DNA of 64,000 nucleotides from positions 186,001 to 250,000 of the forward strand of contig NZ_SSNL01000005.1 of NCBI RefSeq assembly GCF_007004735.1. Direction: 5' to 3'. Under the pieces are notes generated by a model. It searched no databases, was not told the DNA's origin, and worked only from the letters and a program-made list of their open reading frames with translations. Shown one piece after another: positions 25,144 through 34,106 of this stretch. The translations under genes and the position numbers were made by a program. This stretch comes from Salinigranum halophilum. GTDB taxonomy: Archaea > Halobacteriota > Halobacteria > Halobacteriales > Haloferacaceae. Every line of letters starts with the position of its first letter. Position 1 is the stretch's first letter.

Positions 25144-26115
25144 TCAGGCCTCGGTGACCGCCTCGACGAGATAGCACTTCCGACAGATGTCGCGTGCCGT
25201 CGGCGCACCACAGCGGTCACACTCGCCGAACTCGCTGTCGTCGTCCCCGTTCTCGCGGTGCCGCAGCGCCGCGAGTTCGGCGAGTTCCTCGTACCCCGAG
25301 AGGATGGAGTGGCGCGTTCCGGGGTGGGACTCTTCCATCTCCAAGAGGAGCTGTTGAATCTCGCCGCGGTAGGCCTCGCTTGCGTGGGGACACTCGGTGA
25401 TGTGTGCGGGGAGGTCCATGAGGTGTGCGTAGAGGGCGACTTCTTTCTCGGGGACGTCGCGGAGCGGTTTCGCGCGCGGAACGAACCGGTCTGTCTCCGC
25501 GCGGTCGGGGAACGGGCCGAGGGAGGCATCGAAGTGCTTGGCCATCTGCTTTACGTCCCCGGAGAAGAAGTTCATCAGTGCGGTCTGGGCCTCGTCGTCG
25601 AGGTTGTGGCCGGTGAGCAGTTTGTCCGCTCCGAGGTCGGCGGCGTACCGTTCGAGGATATCCCGTCGGAAGACGCCGCAGTACGCACACGGGGCCATCC
25701 CCTCGGGGTCGTCCTCGGCGACCTGGTCCATGCGGAGGCCGAACTCCTCGGCGTAGGTGACGACCTCGTGGCGGATGTCTAACTCCCTGGTGAGTTCCTC
25801 GCTCGCGTCGAGGGAGGCGTCGCGGTAGCCTTCGATCCCCTCGTGAATCGAGAGGGCGACGAGGTCGATGCGAGGGTCCTTGCCGAACGTCTCGGCGAGG
25901 ATGTGAGTGAGGACCACCGAGTCCTTTCCGCCCGAGAGACCGACGACCCACGTCTCGGGGTCGTCGGGCGTCGCCGCCGCCGAGAGCAGGCCGTCCTCGC
26001 GAATCCGCCGGCGGACGCGCTTTTCGACCGAGACACAGAGGTGGGTCTTACAGAGGTGTAACCCGGAGTAGGCCGCGTGCATGACCGCCTCGCGACCGCA
26101 CTTGTCGCACTCCAT
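25144..26115 (-). CDS. ncsA: tRNA 2-thiolation protein NcsA
   Basis: A 323-residue adenylating enzyme of the TtuA/Ncs6 group that thiolates U34 of tRNAs, using a ubiquitin-like SAMP as sulfur donor. It begins MECDKCGREAVMHAAYSGLHLC, an N-terminal zinc site; the PP-loop is VGLSGGKDSVV; the catalytic-site Cys lies in APCAYCGVFRR and TGHNLDDEAQT; a second zinc finger (CDRCGAPTARDICRKC) closes the protein. The matching E1-like activator UbaA is encoded at 40816. The codon at 26115 is chosen over the adjacent ATG one codon upstream. Confidence 0.93.
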   Translation of the reverse strand: MECDKCGREAVMHAAYSGLHLCKTHLCVSVEKRVRRRIREDGLLSAAATPDDPETWVVGLSGGKDSVVLTHILAETFGKDPRIDLVALSIHEGIEGYRDASLDASEELTRELDIRHEVVTYAEEFGLRMDQVAEDDPEGMAPCAYCGVFRRDILERYAADLGADKLLTGHNLDDEAQTALMNFFSGDVKQMAKHFDASLGPFPDRAETDRFVPRAKPLRDVPEKEVALYAHLMDLPAHITECPHASEAYRGEIQQLLLEMEESHPGTRHSILSGYEELAELAALRHRENGDDDSEFGECDRCGAPTARDICRKCYLVEAVTEA

Positions 26116-26242
26116 CACTCCCGCCTTGCCCGGCGGCGCTGATGACGGTTTCGTCTACGCGCTCGGTCGGCGTCGACGGGAGCAAGATGACACGCGCCGG
26201 GCGTGCGAAAACCGTTTCCGGGGCCCCCACCGAGTGAGGGTA

Positions 26243-26890
26243 ATGGACCGAGACGTCGCTCTCGACTACGTGGAGCAGATACTCGAGACGGTCGAGACCG
26301 AGGAGATGGCGGTACCCGTCCGCGAGGTGTGGGTGTACGGCGACGTCGCCCTCGGTCTCGATCCGATCGACCGACTCGACGTCTACGTGACGAAGGACAT
26401 GCTCATGCGCGGTGACCGCTCTCGGGCCGACGAGTTCGAGTCCGACTACGGCGTCAAGGGCGTCGGCTCCTCGGTCAGGACGACGTGGGCCGACGCCTTC
26501 CCCGAGTACCTCCGGACGAGTGACAACGGCTACGCCGCCCCCGAGAAGTGTCTCGCCGCGCACCTCCTGGACGGATTGGACGGCGAGATCCACCTGGAGG
26601 TGTGTAACGCGAGCTTCGACCAGAACGTCACCCAGCGGCTGAAGGGCGCGGTGGCCCGCGAGGCGTACGAGGAGATACTCGACCCCCGCGGCGTCCAGTT
26701 ATGGGTCGACGGCCGACGCGACGAAGAGGCGCTCTCGAAGGTGCGAGCAGGGAGCCTCGCGTTCCCGACGCTCCCAGCCGCACTGGAGATGCTCGGCCTC
26801 GACGAGGACCAGGCGAGAGAAGCGAGCGACGCGCTCTGCGAGCACCGCACCGCGCAGTCGGGGACGACCGTCCGGGGCGACGTGGTCTGA
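26243..26890 (+). CDS. Uncharacterised protein, nucleotidyltransferase-like N-terminus
   Basis: A 215-residue soluble protein starting MDRDVALDYVEQILETVETE. The segment VREVWVYGDVALGLDPIDRLDVYV recalls a minimal nucleotidyltransferase strand-loop (G-D-V-A in place of GS), but the usual paired Asp residues are not in the standard position, so catalysis is doubtful. The middle (YLRTSDNGYAAPEKCLAAHLL) and an acidic helical C-terminus look conserved in style. The start is chosen at the ATG at 26243, because the upstream frame is Arg-rich and covers the ncsA promoter. Function unknown. Confidence 0.72.
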   Translation: MDRDVALDYVEQILETVETEEMAVPVREVWVYGDVALGLDPIDRLDVYVTKDMLMRGDRSRADEFESDYGVKGVGSSVRTTWADAFPEYLRTSDNGYAAPEKCLAAHLLDGLDGEIHLEVCNASFDQNVTQRLKGAVAREAYEEILDPRGVQLWVDGRRDEEALSKVRAGSLAFPTLPAALEMLGLDEDQAREASDALCEHRTAQSGTTVRGDVV

Positions 26891-26901
26891 CGACGCGCGA
26901 C

Positions 26902-27135
26902 TCACCCGCGCTCGTCGCGCCTGCTGTCCTCGCGTCCGCGCCCCTGCTCGTCTCCCTCCCCGTACCGGTCGCTCGCGCGGTCGCGTGCGTACGCCTCCGC
27001 GTCGGTCCGGTGCATCTCCTGCCTGTCGCGAGTCTCGTCACGGATGAACAGGTACAGTACCAGCGGCGCGGCGAGGCCGACCAGGAGGACCACGACGAGG
27101 GCGACTTCGGCCATGTCTTTCGGTTCCAGCGCCAC
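26902..27135 (-). CDS. Small single-pass membrane protein
   Basis: A 77-residue protein with one membrane helix (AEVALVVVLLVGLAAPLVLYLF, about residues 9-30) and a highly charged cytoplasmic tail rich in Arg, Asp and Glu. No catalytic motif is seen. It starts at a GTG (27135) or at an ATG seven codons in (27114). It diverges from the zinc-ribbon gene. Single-pass proteins with such tails often act as anchors or regulators, but no role can be assigned. Confidence 0.7.
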   Translation of the reverse strand: MALEPKDMAEVALVVVLLVGLAAPLVLYLFIRDETRDRQEMHRTDAEAYARDRASDRYGEGDEQGRGREDSRRDERG

Positions 27136-27206
27136 GAGTGTCAGTCTTCACGTGTCGGTCCGCCTCGCCGACGGGTTTTTCACCCATCCGACACGACCTC
27201 GGGGCG

Positions 27207-27428
27207 ATGAGCCCTCCAGCACATCGCGCAGACGACGACTCGGGCTGTCCGAAGTGCGGTCACACGGAGACCGAACTCGACGACATCGCCACCTCCGGAA
27301 CCGGCCTGTCGAAGATGTTCGACATCCAGAACCGGACGTTCACCGTCGTCACGTGTACGAACTGCGGCTACTCCGAGCTGTACCGTGGCGAGTCGAGCGG
27401 GAACCTCGTCGACCTGTTCTTGGGGTGA
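27207..27428 (+). CDS. Small zinc-ribbon protein
   Basis: A 73-residue protein with one zinc ribbon: CPKCGHTE near the start and CTNCGYSELY near the end, separated by a beta-rich segment (FDIQNRTFTVVTC). It matches the archaeal and bacterial family of nucleic-acid-binding zinc ribbons. The C-terminus (GNLVDLFLG) is hydrophobic. A TTTTTCAC box 28 bases upstream of the ATG supports a leaderless start at 27207. Its role is unknown. Confidence 0.8.
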   Translation: MSPPAHRADDDSGCPKCGHTETELDDIATSGTGLSKMFDIQNRTFTVVTCTNCGYSELYRGESSGNLVDLFLG

Positions 27429-27470
27429 GTTCCCGGCGGACTCGGTCGGGAGCGCCGGCTTCGACGGGGT

Positions 27471-28277
27471 CTATCGCTCCGCCACCCGACCGACGACGAC
27501 GTCGAACGGGACCACCTCGGCACGGCGGTACTCCTCGGCGTGCATCTGCTCGGCGACGGTTCGTCCCATCGACCGCCACTCCCGGCGGAGCGCATCGTAC
27601 GCGTCCGCAGAGAGCACCCGGCGGAGTTCGGTCTCGTGGGCGTCGAGCCCTTCGCCCGTCGCCTTGCGTTTCGCGTCCTCGACGTCGCCCGCGTCGTAGG
27701 GCGGTTCGACGCGTTTGTCGTGGTGGTACCGACTGGTCCGAACGTCGCGGAGGCCACACCGCTCGAACAGCGCGGGGAGCGTGTCGCCGAGGGCGACGTC
27801 GGTCGCGACCCCGTCCAGATACGCCGACCGCACGCGCCGTTCGAGTTCGACCTCGCGTTCGACGGTGGAGTCGACGCCGACGGCGGCGTTGTCGGGTTCG
27901 ACGGCGGCGACGGAGTCCGAGGAGACACGGGCGAACTCACAGAGCGCGTCGGCGGGCGTCGGGAGGTTCACCAGCAGTGCCTGACAGACGACGAGGTCGA
28001 ACGCGTCGGTCTCGAAGGGGAGTCGCGTGGCGTCGCCCGCGACGACCGGGAGACCGGTTTCGTCGCGGGCGACACCGAGCAGGCGAGGGTCGGCGTCGAG
28101 GCAGACGACCTCGGCGTCGGACTCCGCCGCGAGGACCCGAGAGAGCTCTCCCGTCCCCGCACCGACGTCGAGGATGCGCGTCCGGGTCGGGAGCGCCAGC
28201 GCTGAGAGGGCCGCGCGCGACCCGTCCCACATCCCCTCACGCGTCCGTCGGAGGTACTCGGCAGTGAACCTGCGCAC
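27471..28277 (-). CDS. SAM-dependent methyltransferase, class I
   Basis: A 268-residue Rossmann-fold methyltransferase. Motif I is ILDVGAGTGELSRVL (SAM-binding), an acidic end of strand 2 follows in VCLDADPRLL, then AGDATRLPF and FDLVVCQALLVNLP. The substrate-binding C-terminal half is charged and helical with no zinc or RNA-binding motif. The closest style is the small-molecule/UbiE-like group, but the target cannot be named. It lies between a zinc-ribbon gene and endonuclease IV. Confidence 0.85.
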   Translation of the reverse strand: MRRFTAEYLRRTREGMWDGSRAALSALALPTRTRILDVGAGTGELSRVLAAESDAEVVCLDADPRLLGVARDETGLPVVAGDATRLPFETDAFDLVVCQALLVNLPTPADALCEFARVSSDSVAAVEPDNAAVGVDSTVEREVELERRVRSAYLDGVATDVALGDTLPALFERCGLRDVRTSRYHHDKRVEPPYDAGDVEDAKRKATGEGLDAHETELRRVLSADAYDALRREWRSMGRTVAEQMHAEEYRRAEVVPFDVVVGRVAER

Positions 28278-28337
28278 AGGCCTGGTTGTCGAGAGGAGGT
28301 CAAAAACCGCGTGGATTCGTCGGGCGAGCCGCCCCCT

Positions 28338-29219
28338 TCAGACCTCGGCGGCCTCGGCCGCGAGTTCGCGCACGCGCTCGATGTTCCACGCGAAGCCGCG
28401 GCCGTCTTCGGTCGGCGTCTCGAGGACGAGCGGGACGTCCACCAGGTCGGGGTGGCTGACGATGCGACGCATCCCTTCGACGCCGATGTGCCCCTCGCCG
28501 ATGTGGGCGTGTTCGTCCTTGTTCGTCCCGCAGGCGTGCTTGGAGTCGTTGAGGTGGATGCACGCGAGATGCTCGAGACCGACCACGTCGTCGAACTCCG
28601 CGACGGCGTCGTCGACGGCATCGGCGCTCGAGAGGTCGTAACCCGCGGCGAACGCGTGGGCGGTGTCGACGCAGACGTCGAGGTCCTGTTCCGACTCCCG
28701 GAGGACGTACGCGAGGTGCTCGAAGTCGCCGCCGAGTTTCGTGCCCGACCCCGCGTCGCTCTCGAGGAGGACGGTGACCTCGTCGGGAATCGAGAGGTCG
28801 TCGAGGACGCTCACGGCGTTGTCGAGTCCCCCTTCGACCCCCGCGCCCGTGTGGGCACCGAGGTGGACGTTCACGTACTCGATGCCGAGTTGCGAGGCAG
28901 CGTCGACCTCCTTCTGCATCGAGTCGAGAGACTTCTGCCGGAGGCCGTCTTTCGGCGTGCAGAGGTTCACGAGGTACGACGAGTGGATGACCCACGGCCC
29001 ATCGAGCTGGTCCGCCGTGGCGGTCCGGAACTTCTCGGCCTCGTCGGCGTCGATGTCAGGGTCCTGCCAGACCTGTGGTGAGTGGGTGAATATCTGTCCG
29101 CAGTTGCCGCCGAACGTGACCTGCCGGTGGACGGCGTTGCGGAGGTCGCCGTACGGGGGTTTCTCGTCGTCGTTCGGCCGGGGGCTCTTGGAGATAGAGA
29201 CGTGGGCGCCTACTCGCAT
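28338..29219 (-). CDS. nfo: Endonuclease IV (AP endonuclease)
   Basis: A 293-residue TIM-barrel zinc enzyme that cuts DNA 5' of abasic sites in base excision repair. It starts [12 protein letters not shown], with metal-binding residues in [68 protein letters not shown] and [10 protein letters not shown], in the family order. The ATG at 29219 is chosen over one four codons upstream because the family begins at the MRVGAH strand. Confidence 0.95.
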   Translation of the reverse strand: MRVGAHVSISKSPRPNDDEKPPYGDLRNAVHRQVTFGGNCGQIFTHSPQVWQDPDIDADEAEKFRTATADQLDGPWVIHSSYLVNLCTPKDGLRQKSLDSMQKEVDAASQLGIEYVNVHLGAHTGAGVEGGLDNAVSVLDDLSIPDEVTVLLESDAGSGTKLGGDFEHLAYVLRESEQDLDVCVDTAHAFAAGYDLSSADAVDDAVAEFDDVVGLEHLACIHLNDSKHACGTNKDEHAHIGEGHIGVEGMRRIVSHPDLVDVPLVLETPTEDGRGFAWNIERVRELAAEAAEV

Positions 29220-29348
29220 GTGCAAGGGCAAGTGGTTGGGGGAGAAAGGCGCTTCGGAGCGACCCGACCCTCGCTTTCGGTGTCGGTGTCTCGGGTGGGT
29301 CGACTCGGAGAAGCGCGGCTTCTGAGCAGTCGCGACCCCCGTTCGAAC

Positions 29349-30173
29349 TCAGGAGCGCGCGCGCGACTGCCGGCGCACCCACTCGTCTGCGGCGTACTTG
29401 TCTTCCACTCGCTCGCGTGCGAGCGCGAGTTCGTCGTCGGTCCACGACCCCTCGCTCGCGTCACACCACGCCGCCAGTTCGTCCTCGAACGCCGTGACCA
29501 CCTCCGCCCGAGCGGCGTCGGTGTGTTCGTCGAGTCCCGTCACGCGCTCTGTGAACGCCGCCGTCGTCACGCCGCTGTCGACGAACGACGCGAGGTGGCT
29601 GTCGGGACGCGTCGAGAAGGTGACCGAGCCGTGCTGGACCACGGCGTCGCGCTGGCGGTACTGGGCGTTCCCGCTCACCTTCCGCCCCGTCCCCGAGACG
29701 ACGAGGTCGTGAGCGGGGTTCAACGCCCGGAGGTAACACGCCGGGTCGTACAGTGCGGGGACCTCCTGGTCGACGAAGTCGACGGGGACGCCCACCGCCG
29801 CGAAGGCGTCCAGGACGGGGTCGAGCAGATAGTGGTAACAGTCCATGAGGTTTCCGGGGAGTTCCGCGCGGGGAGCCGTGATGGAGTAGGAGATGTCGCC
29901 GAACGAGTCGTGGTAGATGCCGCCGCCACCGGTCGGCCGGCGGGTGACGTCCACTCCCTCGCGGGCGCACCACTCCCAGTCGACGGTCGTCGGGTCCTGG
30001 TGGTACCCGAGCGAGAGACACGACGGCTCCCAGCGGTAGAGCCGAACGGTTCGGGGGCCGCCGTCGGCGGCCGTCTCCGCGGCGACCTCGTCGAGCGCCA
30101 TCTGCATCGGTCCGGGCCGCGACTCCTCGCGGATGAGCCGCCACTCGCGGTCGGCGGGCGGGGATGTGTCCAT
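29349..30173 (-). CDS. Lipoate-protein ligase/transferase family protein
   Basis: A 274-residue member of the biotin/lipoate ligase fold. It starts MDTSPPADREWRLIREES, then QMALDEVA, CLSLGYHQDP and the family signature RRPTGGGGIYHD, which lies at the lipoyl-AMP binding loop; VSGTGRKVSGNAQ holds the conserved Lys. It transfers lipoate or octanoate to E2 or GcvH proteins. No lipoylated protein is in the window apart from a lipoamide-dehydrogenase-like enzyme at 55240. LplA-type and LipM-type activity cannot be separated here. Confidence 0.87.
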   Translation of the reverse strand: MDTSPPADREWRLIREESRPGPMQMALDEVAAETAADGGPRTVRLYRWEPSCLSLGYHQDPTTVDWEWCAREGVDVTRRPTGGGGIYHDSFGDISYSITAPRAELPGNLMDCYHYLLDPVLDAFAAVGVPVDFVDQEVPALYDPACYLRALNPAHDLVVSGTGRKVSGNAQYRQRDAVVQHGSVTFSTRPDSHLASFVDSGVTTAAFTERVTGLDEHTDAARAEVVTAFEDELAAWCDASEGSWTDDELALARERVEDKYAADEWVRRQSRARS

Positions 30174-30286
30174 GGGGGAGACTGGACCGACGCGGGGAAA
30201 TCGATTGTGCCTCTCGCCCGGCAACGGTGTGCGTCGAACCCGCGGCCGTACGAGTTCGACTCGTGAGAGACCGTCACGGACACAAG

Positions 30287-30295
30287 GTTATATCG
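30287..30295 (+). promoter_or_regulatory. Box A of the AIM24-family gene
   Basis: GTTATATCG here predicts a transcript start near 30317 and a leader of about 28 bases before the ATG at 30345. Confidence 0.5.
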
Positions 30296-30344
30296 CTCGG
30301 CGTATACGTTCACCCGAGCCACACGAGTGGCCAGGAAGACAATC

Positions 30345-31007
30345 ATGGATCTCGATCAGTTCATCAGCGAGAACGCACCGCAAGAGGGAGGCGAAGGCTT
30401 CCAACTCGAAAATTCGAAGCTGCTCGACGTCTCGCTGGACGGAACCGTCATGGCGAAGGCCGGCTCGATGGTCGCGTACACGGGCGACATCTCGTTCGAG
30501 CGGAAGACCGAAGGCGGCATCTCGGGGATGCTGAAGAAGAAGGTAACCGGTGAAGGGAGTGTGATGATGCAAGCTTCGGGGACCGGTCACGTGTACCTCG
30601 CCGACCAGGGCAAGGAAGTGCAGGTACTCGAACTCGACGCCGGCGAGGAACTCAGTGTCAACGGGAACGACATCCTCGCCTTCGAGAGCGACGTGGAGTG
30701 GGACATCAAGATGATGGACAGCGTCGCCGGCGCGTCGACGGGTGGCCTGTTCAACGTCTACCTCAAGGGCCCGGGCCACGTCGCCATCACGACGCACGGC
30801 AAGCCCATCGTCGTGCCGACCCCGGTTCGAACGGACCCGCAGGCGACCGTCGCGTGGAGCGGTAACGTCTCGCCGGGGACGAAGCGCGACCTCAACCTCA
30901 AGAGCTTCATCGGGAAGTCCTCGGGCGAGACGTATCAGCTCGACTTCTCACAGGAGGGCGGATTCGTCATCATCCAGCCGTTCGAGGAGCGGAACCCCGC
31001 CCAGTGA
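30345..31007 (+). CDS. AIM24/TIGR00266-family protein
   Basis: A 220-residue beta-rich protein, starting MDLDQFISENAPQEGGEGF. The repeating short strands (KLLDVSLDGTVMAKAGSMVAY; GNDILAFESDVEWDIKMM; TGGLFNVYLKGPGHVAITTHG) are typical of this trimeric beta-prism family, found in all domains of life. There is no signal peptide or membrane segment. The biochemical function of the family is not established; in eukaryotes a relative supports mitochondrial membrane organisation. Confidence 0.85.
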   Translation: MDLDQFISENAPQEGGEGFQLENSKLLDVSLDGTVMAKAGSMVAYTGDISFERKTEGGISGMLKKKVTGEGSVMMQASGTGHVYLADQGKEVQVLELDAGEELSVNGNDILAFESDVEWDIKMMDSVAGASTGGLFNVYLKGPGHVAITTHGKPIVVPTPVRTDPQATVAWSGNVSPGTKRDLNLKSFIGKSSGETYQLDFSQEGGFVIIQPFEERNPAQ

Positions 31008-31261
31008 ACGGCTGACCCCTGCGTGCGGGTCGGCCCCGACAGCCCGAACCACCTGCGAATCGGCCCGGAGACCGCTGACGCGGATTCGTTGTCGGATTCC
31101 TCCGTTATCACTCACCCGTGAGCGCGCCGTCTCGTGCGTATCGGCCCGGATTCTGTATCGCGATATAAGATTTATCGGCTCGCATCCGACGGATAGACGT
31201 CCCATCTGTGGGCCGCACGCGACACGGGGGGCTTTTACCGCGTCGTCGCTCACTCTCGCGT

Positions 31262-32164
31262 ATGGTGCGGAACGTGGCCGGGTTGATGACCGAGCTCGAA
31301 CCCGAGGACTTCTACCTGCTCTCGGGCGTCGAGCAGGGGATGCGCTTCTCCGAGTGGGTGAACCGGGAGAAGCTCCCCACGCTCGCCAACCTCACGGCCG
31401 AGAACGTCGACTACCGGCTCGACAGATGTATGAGCCGCGACCTCGTCAAGCGGAAGACCATCCAGTACGAGGGGTATCAGCTCACCTTCGAGGGGTACGA
31501 CGTCCTGGCGCTGCGGACGTTCGCCCAGCGCGACACCGTCGAGGGGGTGGGCGCACCCCTGGGGGTCGGCAAGGAGAGCGACGTCGTCGAGGTGCAGTCG
31601 TACAAGCCCCTCGCCCTGAAGTTCCACCGCGAGGGGTACACCAACTTCCGGGAGGTGAACAAAGAACGGGAGTACACGGCCGACCACCACCACGTCTCGT
31701 GGCTCTACACCGCGCGCAAGGCGGCCGAGCGCGAGTACGAGACGCTCACCGACCTCTACCCCGACGTCAGCGTGCCGAGGCCGGTCGACCACAACCGCCA
31801 CGCCATCGTGATGGAGAAGTTCGCCGGCGTCGAACTCGGGCGGGCGAAACTCGACCCGGCCCAGGCGGTGGGCGTCCTCGACCTCGTCCTCCGCGAGGTG
31901 CAGGAAGCGTACGAGGCCGGCTACGTCCACGCCGACATGTCCGAGTACAACGTCGCCGTGAGCGAGGAGGGGATCACGGTCTTCGACTGGCCCCAGGCCG
32001 TCTCGACCGACCACGACAACGCCCGCGAACTCCTCGAGCGCGACGTGCAGAACGTGACCGGCTTCTTCCGCCGGAAGTATCCCCGTCCGATGCCCGAGGT
32101 CGACGTCGGGCAGGTGGCCGACCACATCTCGGACGGGACGTTCGAGAGCGTCCGCGACGACTGA
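31262..32164 (+). CDS. rio2: Rio2 protein kinase/ATPase
   Basis: A 300-residue atypical kinase for small ribosomal subunit maturation. Residues 1-90 form the Rio2-specific winged helix (MVRNVAGLMTELEPEDF). The kinase part has the flexible nucleotide loop VGKESDVVEV, the ATP-binding Lys in ALKFHREG, the catalytic YVHADMSEYNV and the metal-binding Asp in VFDWPQAV. A box A (CTTTTACC, centred near 31235) is placed 27 bases before the ATG, and another AT-rich cluster (GATATAAGATTTATCGG) lies 85 bases upstream. Confidence 0.95.
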   Translation: MVRNVAGLMTELEPEDFYLLSGVEQGMRFSEWVNREKLPTLANLTAENVDYRLDRCMSRDLVKRKTIQYEGYQLTFEGYDVLALRTFAQRDTVEGVGAPLGVGKESDVVEVQSYKPLALKFHREGYTNFREVNKEREYTADHHHVSWLYTARKAAEREYETLTDLYPDVSVPRPVDHNRHAIVMEKFAGVELGRAKLDPAQAVGVLDLVLREVQEAYEAGYVHADMSEYNVAVSEEGITVFDWPQAVSTDHDNARELLERDVQNVTGFFRRKYPRPMPEVDVGQVADHISDGTFESVRDD

Positions 32165-32406
32165 TCACGACTGCGGCGTCGACAGACTGTTTTGCGGGCG
32201 TTTGTGAGCGTCTTGACCGCGAGGGTGGTCCGTCTCCGACGCAGCATAAATGGTATGTTGCGATACAGAATTGGCTCAGCCGGCCGCCGGGCGAGCGCCC
32301 ACAGCAGTGAGACGGTCGCCACAGACCGGTTGAAACACGTGAGAGACAGAGCCACGCTGGCCAGCACGACGACTCGATTTATGATGCGAGGTGTGGTCAG
32401 AGCATC

Positions 32407-33372
32407 ATGGAGGAGTCGCGACGAACCTCGAAGACCGGCCTGAACGGGATGTCGCCCGAAGAGGCGTTCGCCGTTCTGGGTGACCAGACCCGGTTGAACA
32501 TCGTCCGGGTGCTCTGGACGGCCGGCGTCGTGCACGAGTACGACGACCTCGACGACAGCGCATCGACCATGTCGTTCTCCGAACTCCGTCGTCGCGTGGA
32601 TGTGCGCGACAACGGTCGATTCAACTACCACCTCTCGAAGCTCGTCCCGCACTTCGTGTGGAAGACAGAGGAGGGGTACCGATTGAGCGGCGCGGGGAAG
32701 AAGCTCGCTCGGACGGTCGTCGCGGTCGCGGGAGGACACGACGTCGACCTCTCCGGCGAGATGGACACGGAGTGTCCGGTGTGTGGGGCCGAAATAAGCG
32801 CCACCTACGAGGACCAGTGGCTCCGATTCACCTGCACCGAGTGTGGGGGGCTGTTCGGGGACGCGGCCCCCAGCGGAGCGCTTTTGAACGCACCGTTTCC
32901 GGCACCGGGGCTGGTCGGTCGGACACCGGACGGTGCGCTCAGGACGGAGCTCTACCGGTGCATGTTGGACATGACATCGATGATGCAGGGAGTGTGTCCC
33001 GAGTGCGCCAGCGTCGTCGAGGGCACTTTGTCGGCGTGTGACGACCACGACACGCACGGCGGGCACTGCCGAGCCTGCGGGACGCCGTTCGTCGCCTGGG
33101 GGGAGCTTCGGTGCGACAGCTGTCGGTACGCCAAACGGCTTCCAGTCGAGTTGTGCGTGATGGGTCTCGCACCCGTGATTGGCTTCCTGTACGCCCGGGA
33201 CGTCAACGTGCTCACGCCCTCGCTCGACGAACTCGTCGAACTGATTCAGACGCAGATGAGGACCACTGTTACGGAGAACCCCCTCAGAGTGGTCACGGTC
33301 ATCGGTGCGACTGACCGCCTGTCGCTGACTCTCGACGAGCATCTGACCGTCGTCGACTGCTCGGAGTCGTAA
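32407..33372 (+). CDS. ArsR-like winged-helix regulator with zinc-binding segments
   Basis: A 321-residue transcription regulator. Residues 16-110 are an ArsR-type winged helix (EAFAVLGDQTRLNIVRVLW ... FNYHLSKLV). Three Cys-rich segments follow: CPVCGAEI with CTECGG, CPECAS, and CRACGTPF with CRYAKR, so several zinc ions are likely. The C-terminal third has a probable ligand-sensing region. The ATG at 32407 is preceded at 27 bases by a GATTTATG box, so the message is leaderless. The regulated genes are not identified. Confidence 0.85.
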   Translation: MEESRRTSKTGLNGMSPEEAFAVLGDQTRLNIVRVLWTAGVVHEYDDLDDSASTMSFSELRRRVDVRDNGRFNYHLSKLVPHFVWKTEEGYRLSGAGKKLARTVVAVAGGHDVDLSGEMDTECPVCGAEISATYEDQWLRFTCTECGGLFGDAAPSGALLNAPFPAPGLVGRTPDGALRTELYRCMLDMTSMMQGVCPECASVVEGTLSACDDHDTHGGHCRACGTPFVAWGELRCDSCRYAKRLPVELCVMGLAPVIGFLYARDVNVLTPSLDELVELIQTQMRTTVTENPLRVVTVIGATDRLSLTLDEHLTVVDCSES

Positions 33373-33438
33373 GCATCAACAGGGACGAGCAGACCGTCGT
33401 GCGGTCGACGAACTGGTGCCTCGTGGCTGATACTACCG

Positions 33439-33475
33439 GTTCTCCGAGAGAAGTGTTGTTCTCCGAATATTTAAT
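33439..33475 (+). promoter_or_regulatory. Direct repeats and box A of the cupin gene
   Basis: GTTCTCCGA occurs twice, at 33439 and 33458, 19 bases apart, just before the AT-rich box ATATTTAAT (33468-33475). Repeats on one face of the helix upstream of box A suggest an activator site. Confidence 0.4.
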
Positions 33476-33503
33476 CGAAAACGCGACGTAGAGCCGTCCG
33501 AAC

Positions 33504-33986
33504 ATGTCGCTTGTAACAGACCACTACGACGTGACCCTCGGCAAGCTCGGTGCACGACTCGACGTTGCCCCGACGGAGAACGAGGCGAACGTCGCCGTGG
33601 TCGAACACACGCTCCCGCCACACACGCTGGCGGCACCGCTACACCGCCACAGCCGCGAGGACGAGATATCGTACGTGCTGGACGGGGAGATGACGGTGCT
33701 CGCGGACGACACGCTCTCGACCGTCTCGGCGGGCGAACCGGTCGTCAAGGGTCGGAACGTCTGGCACACGTTCTGGAACGCGGGCGACGACCCGCTCCGG
33801 TTCCTCGAAATCATCGCGCCAGGCGAGTTCTCGGAGTTCTTCGAGGAGGTCGCTCCGCTCACCCCGCTCGACCCCTCGGACCGAGAAGCAGTCGCGGAGT
33901 TCCTGCGGATCGGTGAGCGTTACGGCTTCGAAGCCGACCTCGAGAGCGTCCCGAGACTCTGTGAGGAACACGACCTCCAGATGTAG
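33504..33986 (+). CDS. Cupin-domain protein
   Basis: A 160-residue small beta-barrel protein. Metal-binding cupin motif 1 is the segment PLHRHSREDEISYVLDGEM (two His and a Glu), and motif 2 is GRNVWHTFWNAG with the third His. Many members are stand-alone metal enzymes or binding proteins for small carboxylates or quinones. The substrate cannot be named from the sequence. The C-terminal helix (EFLRIGERYGFEADLE) is unlike minimal cupins. Confidence 0.85.
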   Translation: MSLVTDHYDVTLGKLGARLDVAPTENEANVAVVEHTLPPHTLAAPLHRHSREDEISYVLDGEMTVLADDTLSTVSAGEPVVKGRNVWHTFWNAGDDPLRFLEIIAPGEFSEFFEEVAPLTPLDPSDREAVAEFLRIGERYGFEADLESVPRLCEEHDLQM

Positions 33987-34106
33987 TCGGAACCCGCGTT
34001 CGTCAGCCGGACCGACACCCCCTGGAACTCATCGACCACCGGCGTCGCCTCCCACGGGATGAGACGCGGCCCAAACTATATCTTCACCCGGTCGCGAGTA
34101 AAATTC

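Noticed and set aside
24941-25174. 77-codon frame after a TATA-like box in the ftsZ2-ncsA gap
   Set aside because: Rare codons (ATA, AGA, ATT) at the start, Gly/Pro/Arg-rich rest, and it runs into the 3' end of ncsA; kept only as part of the gap description.
32192-32443. Plus-strand frame before the ArsR-like regulator
   Set aside because: Arg-rich, not acidic, and it covers the regulator's own box A and start.
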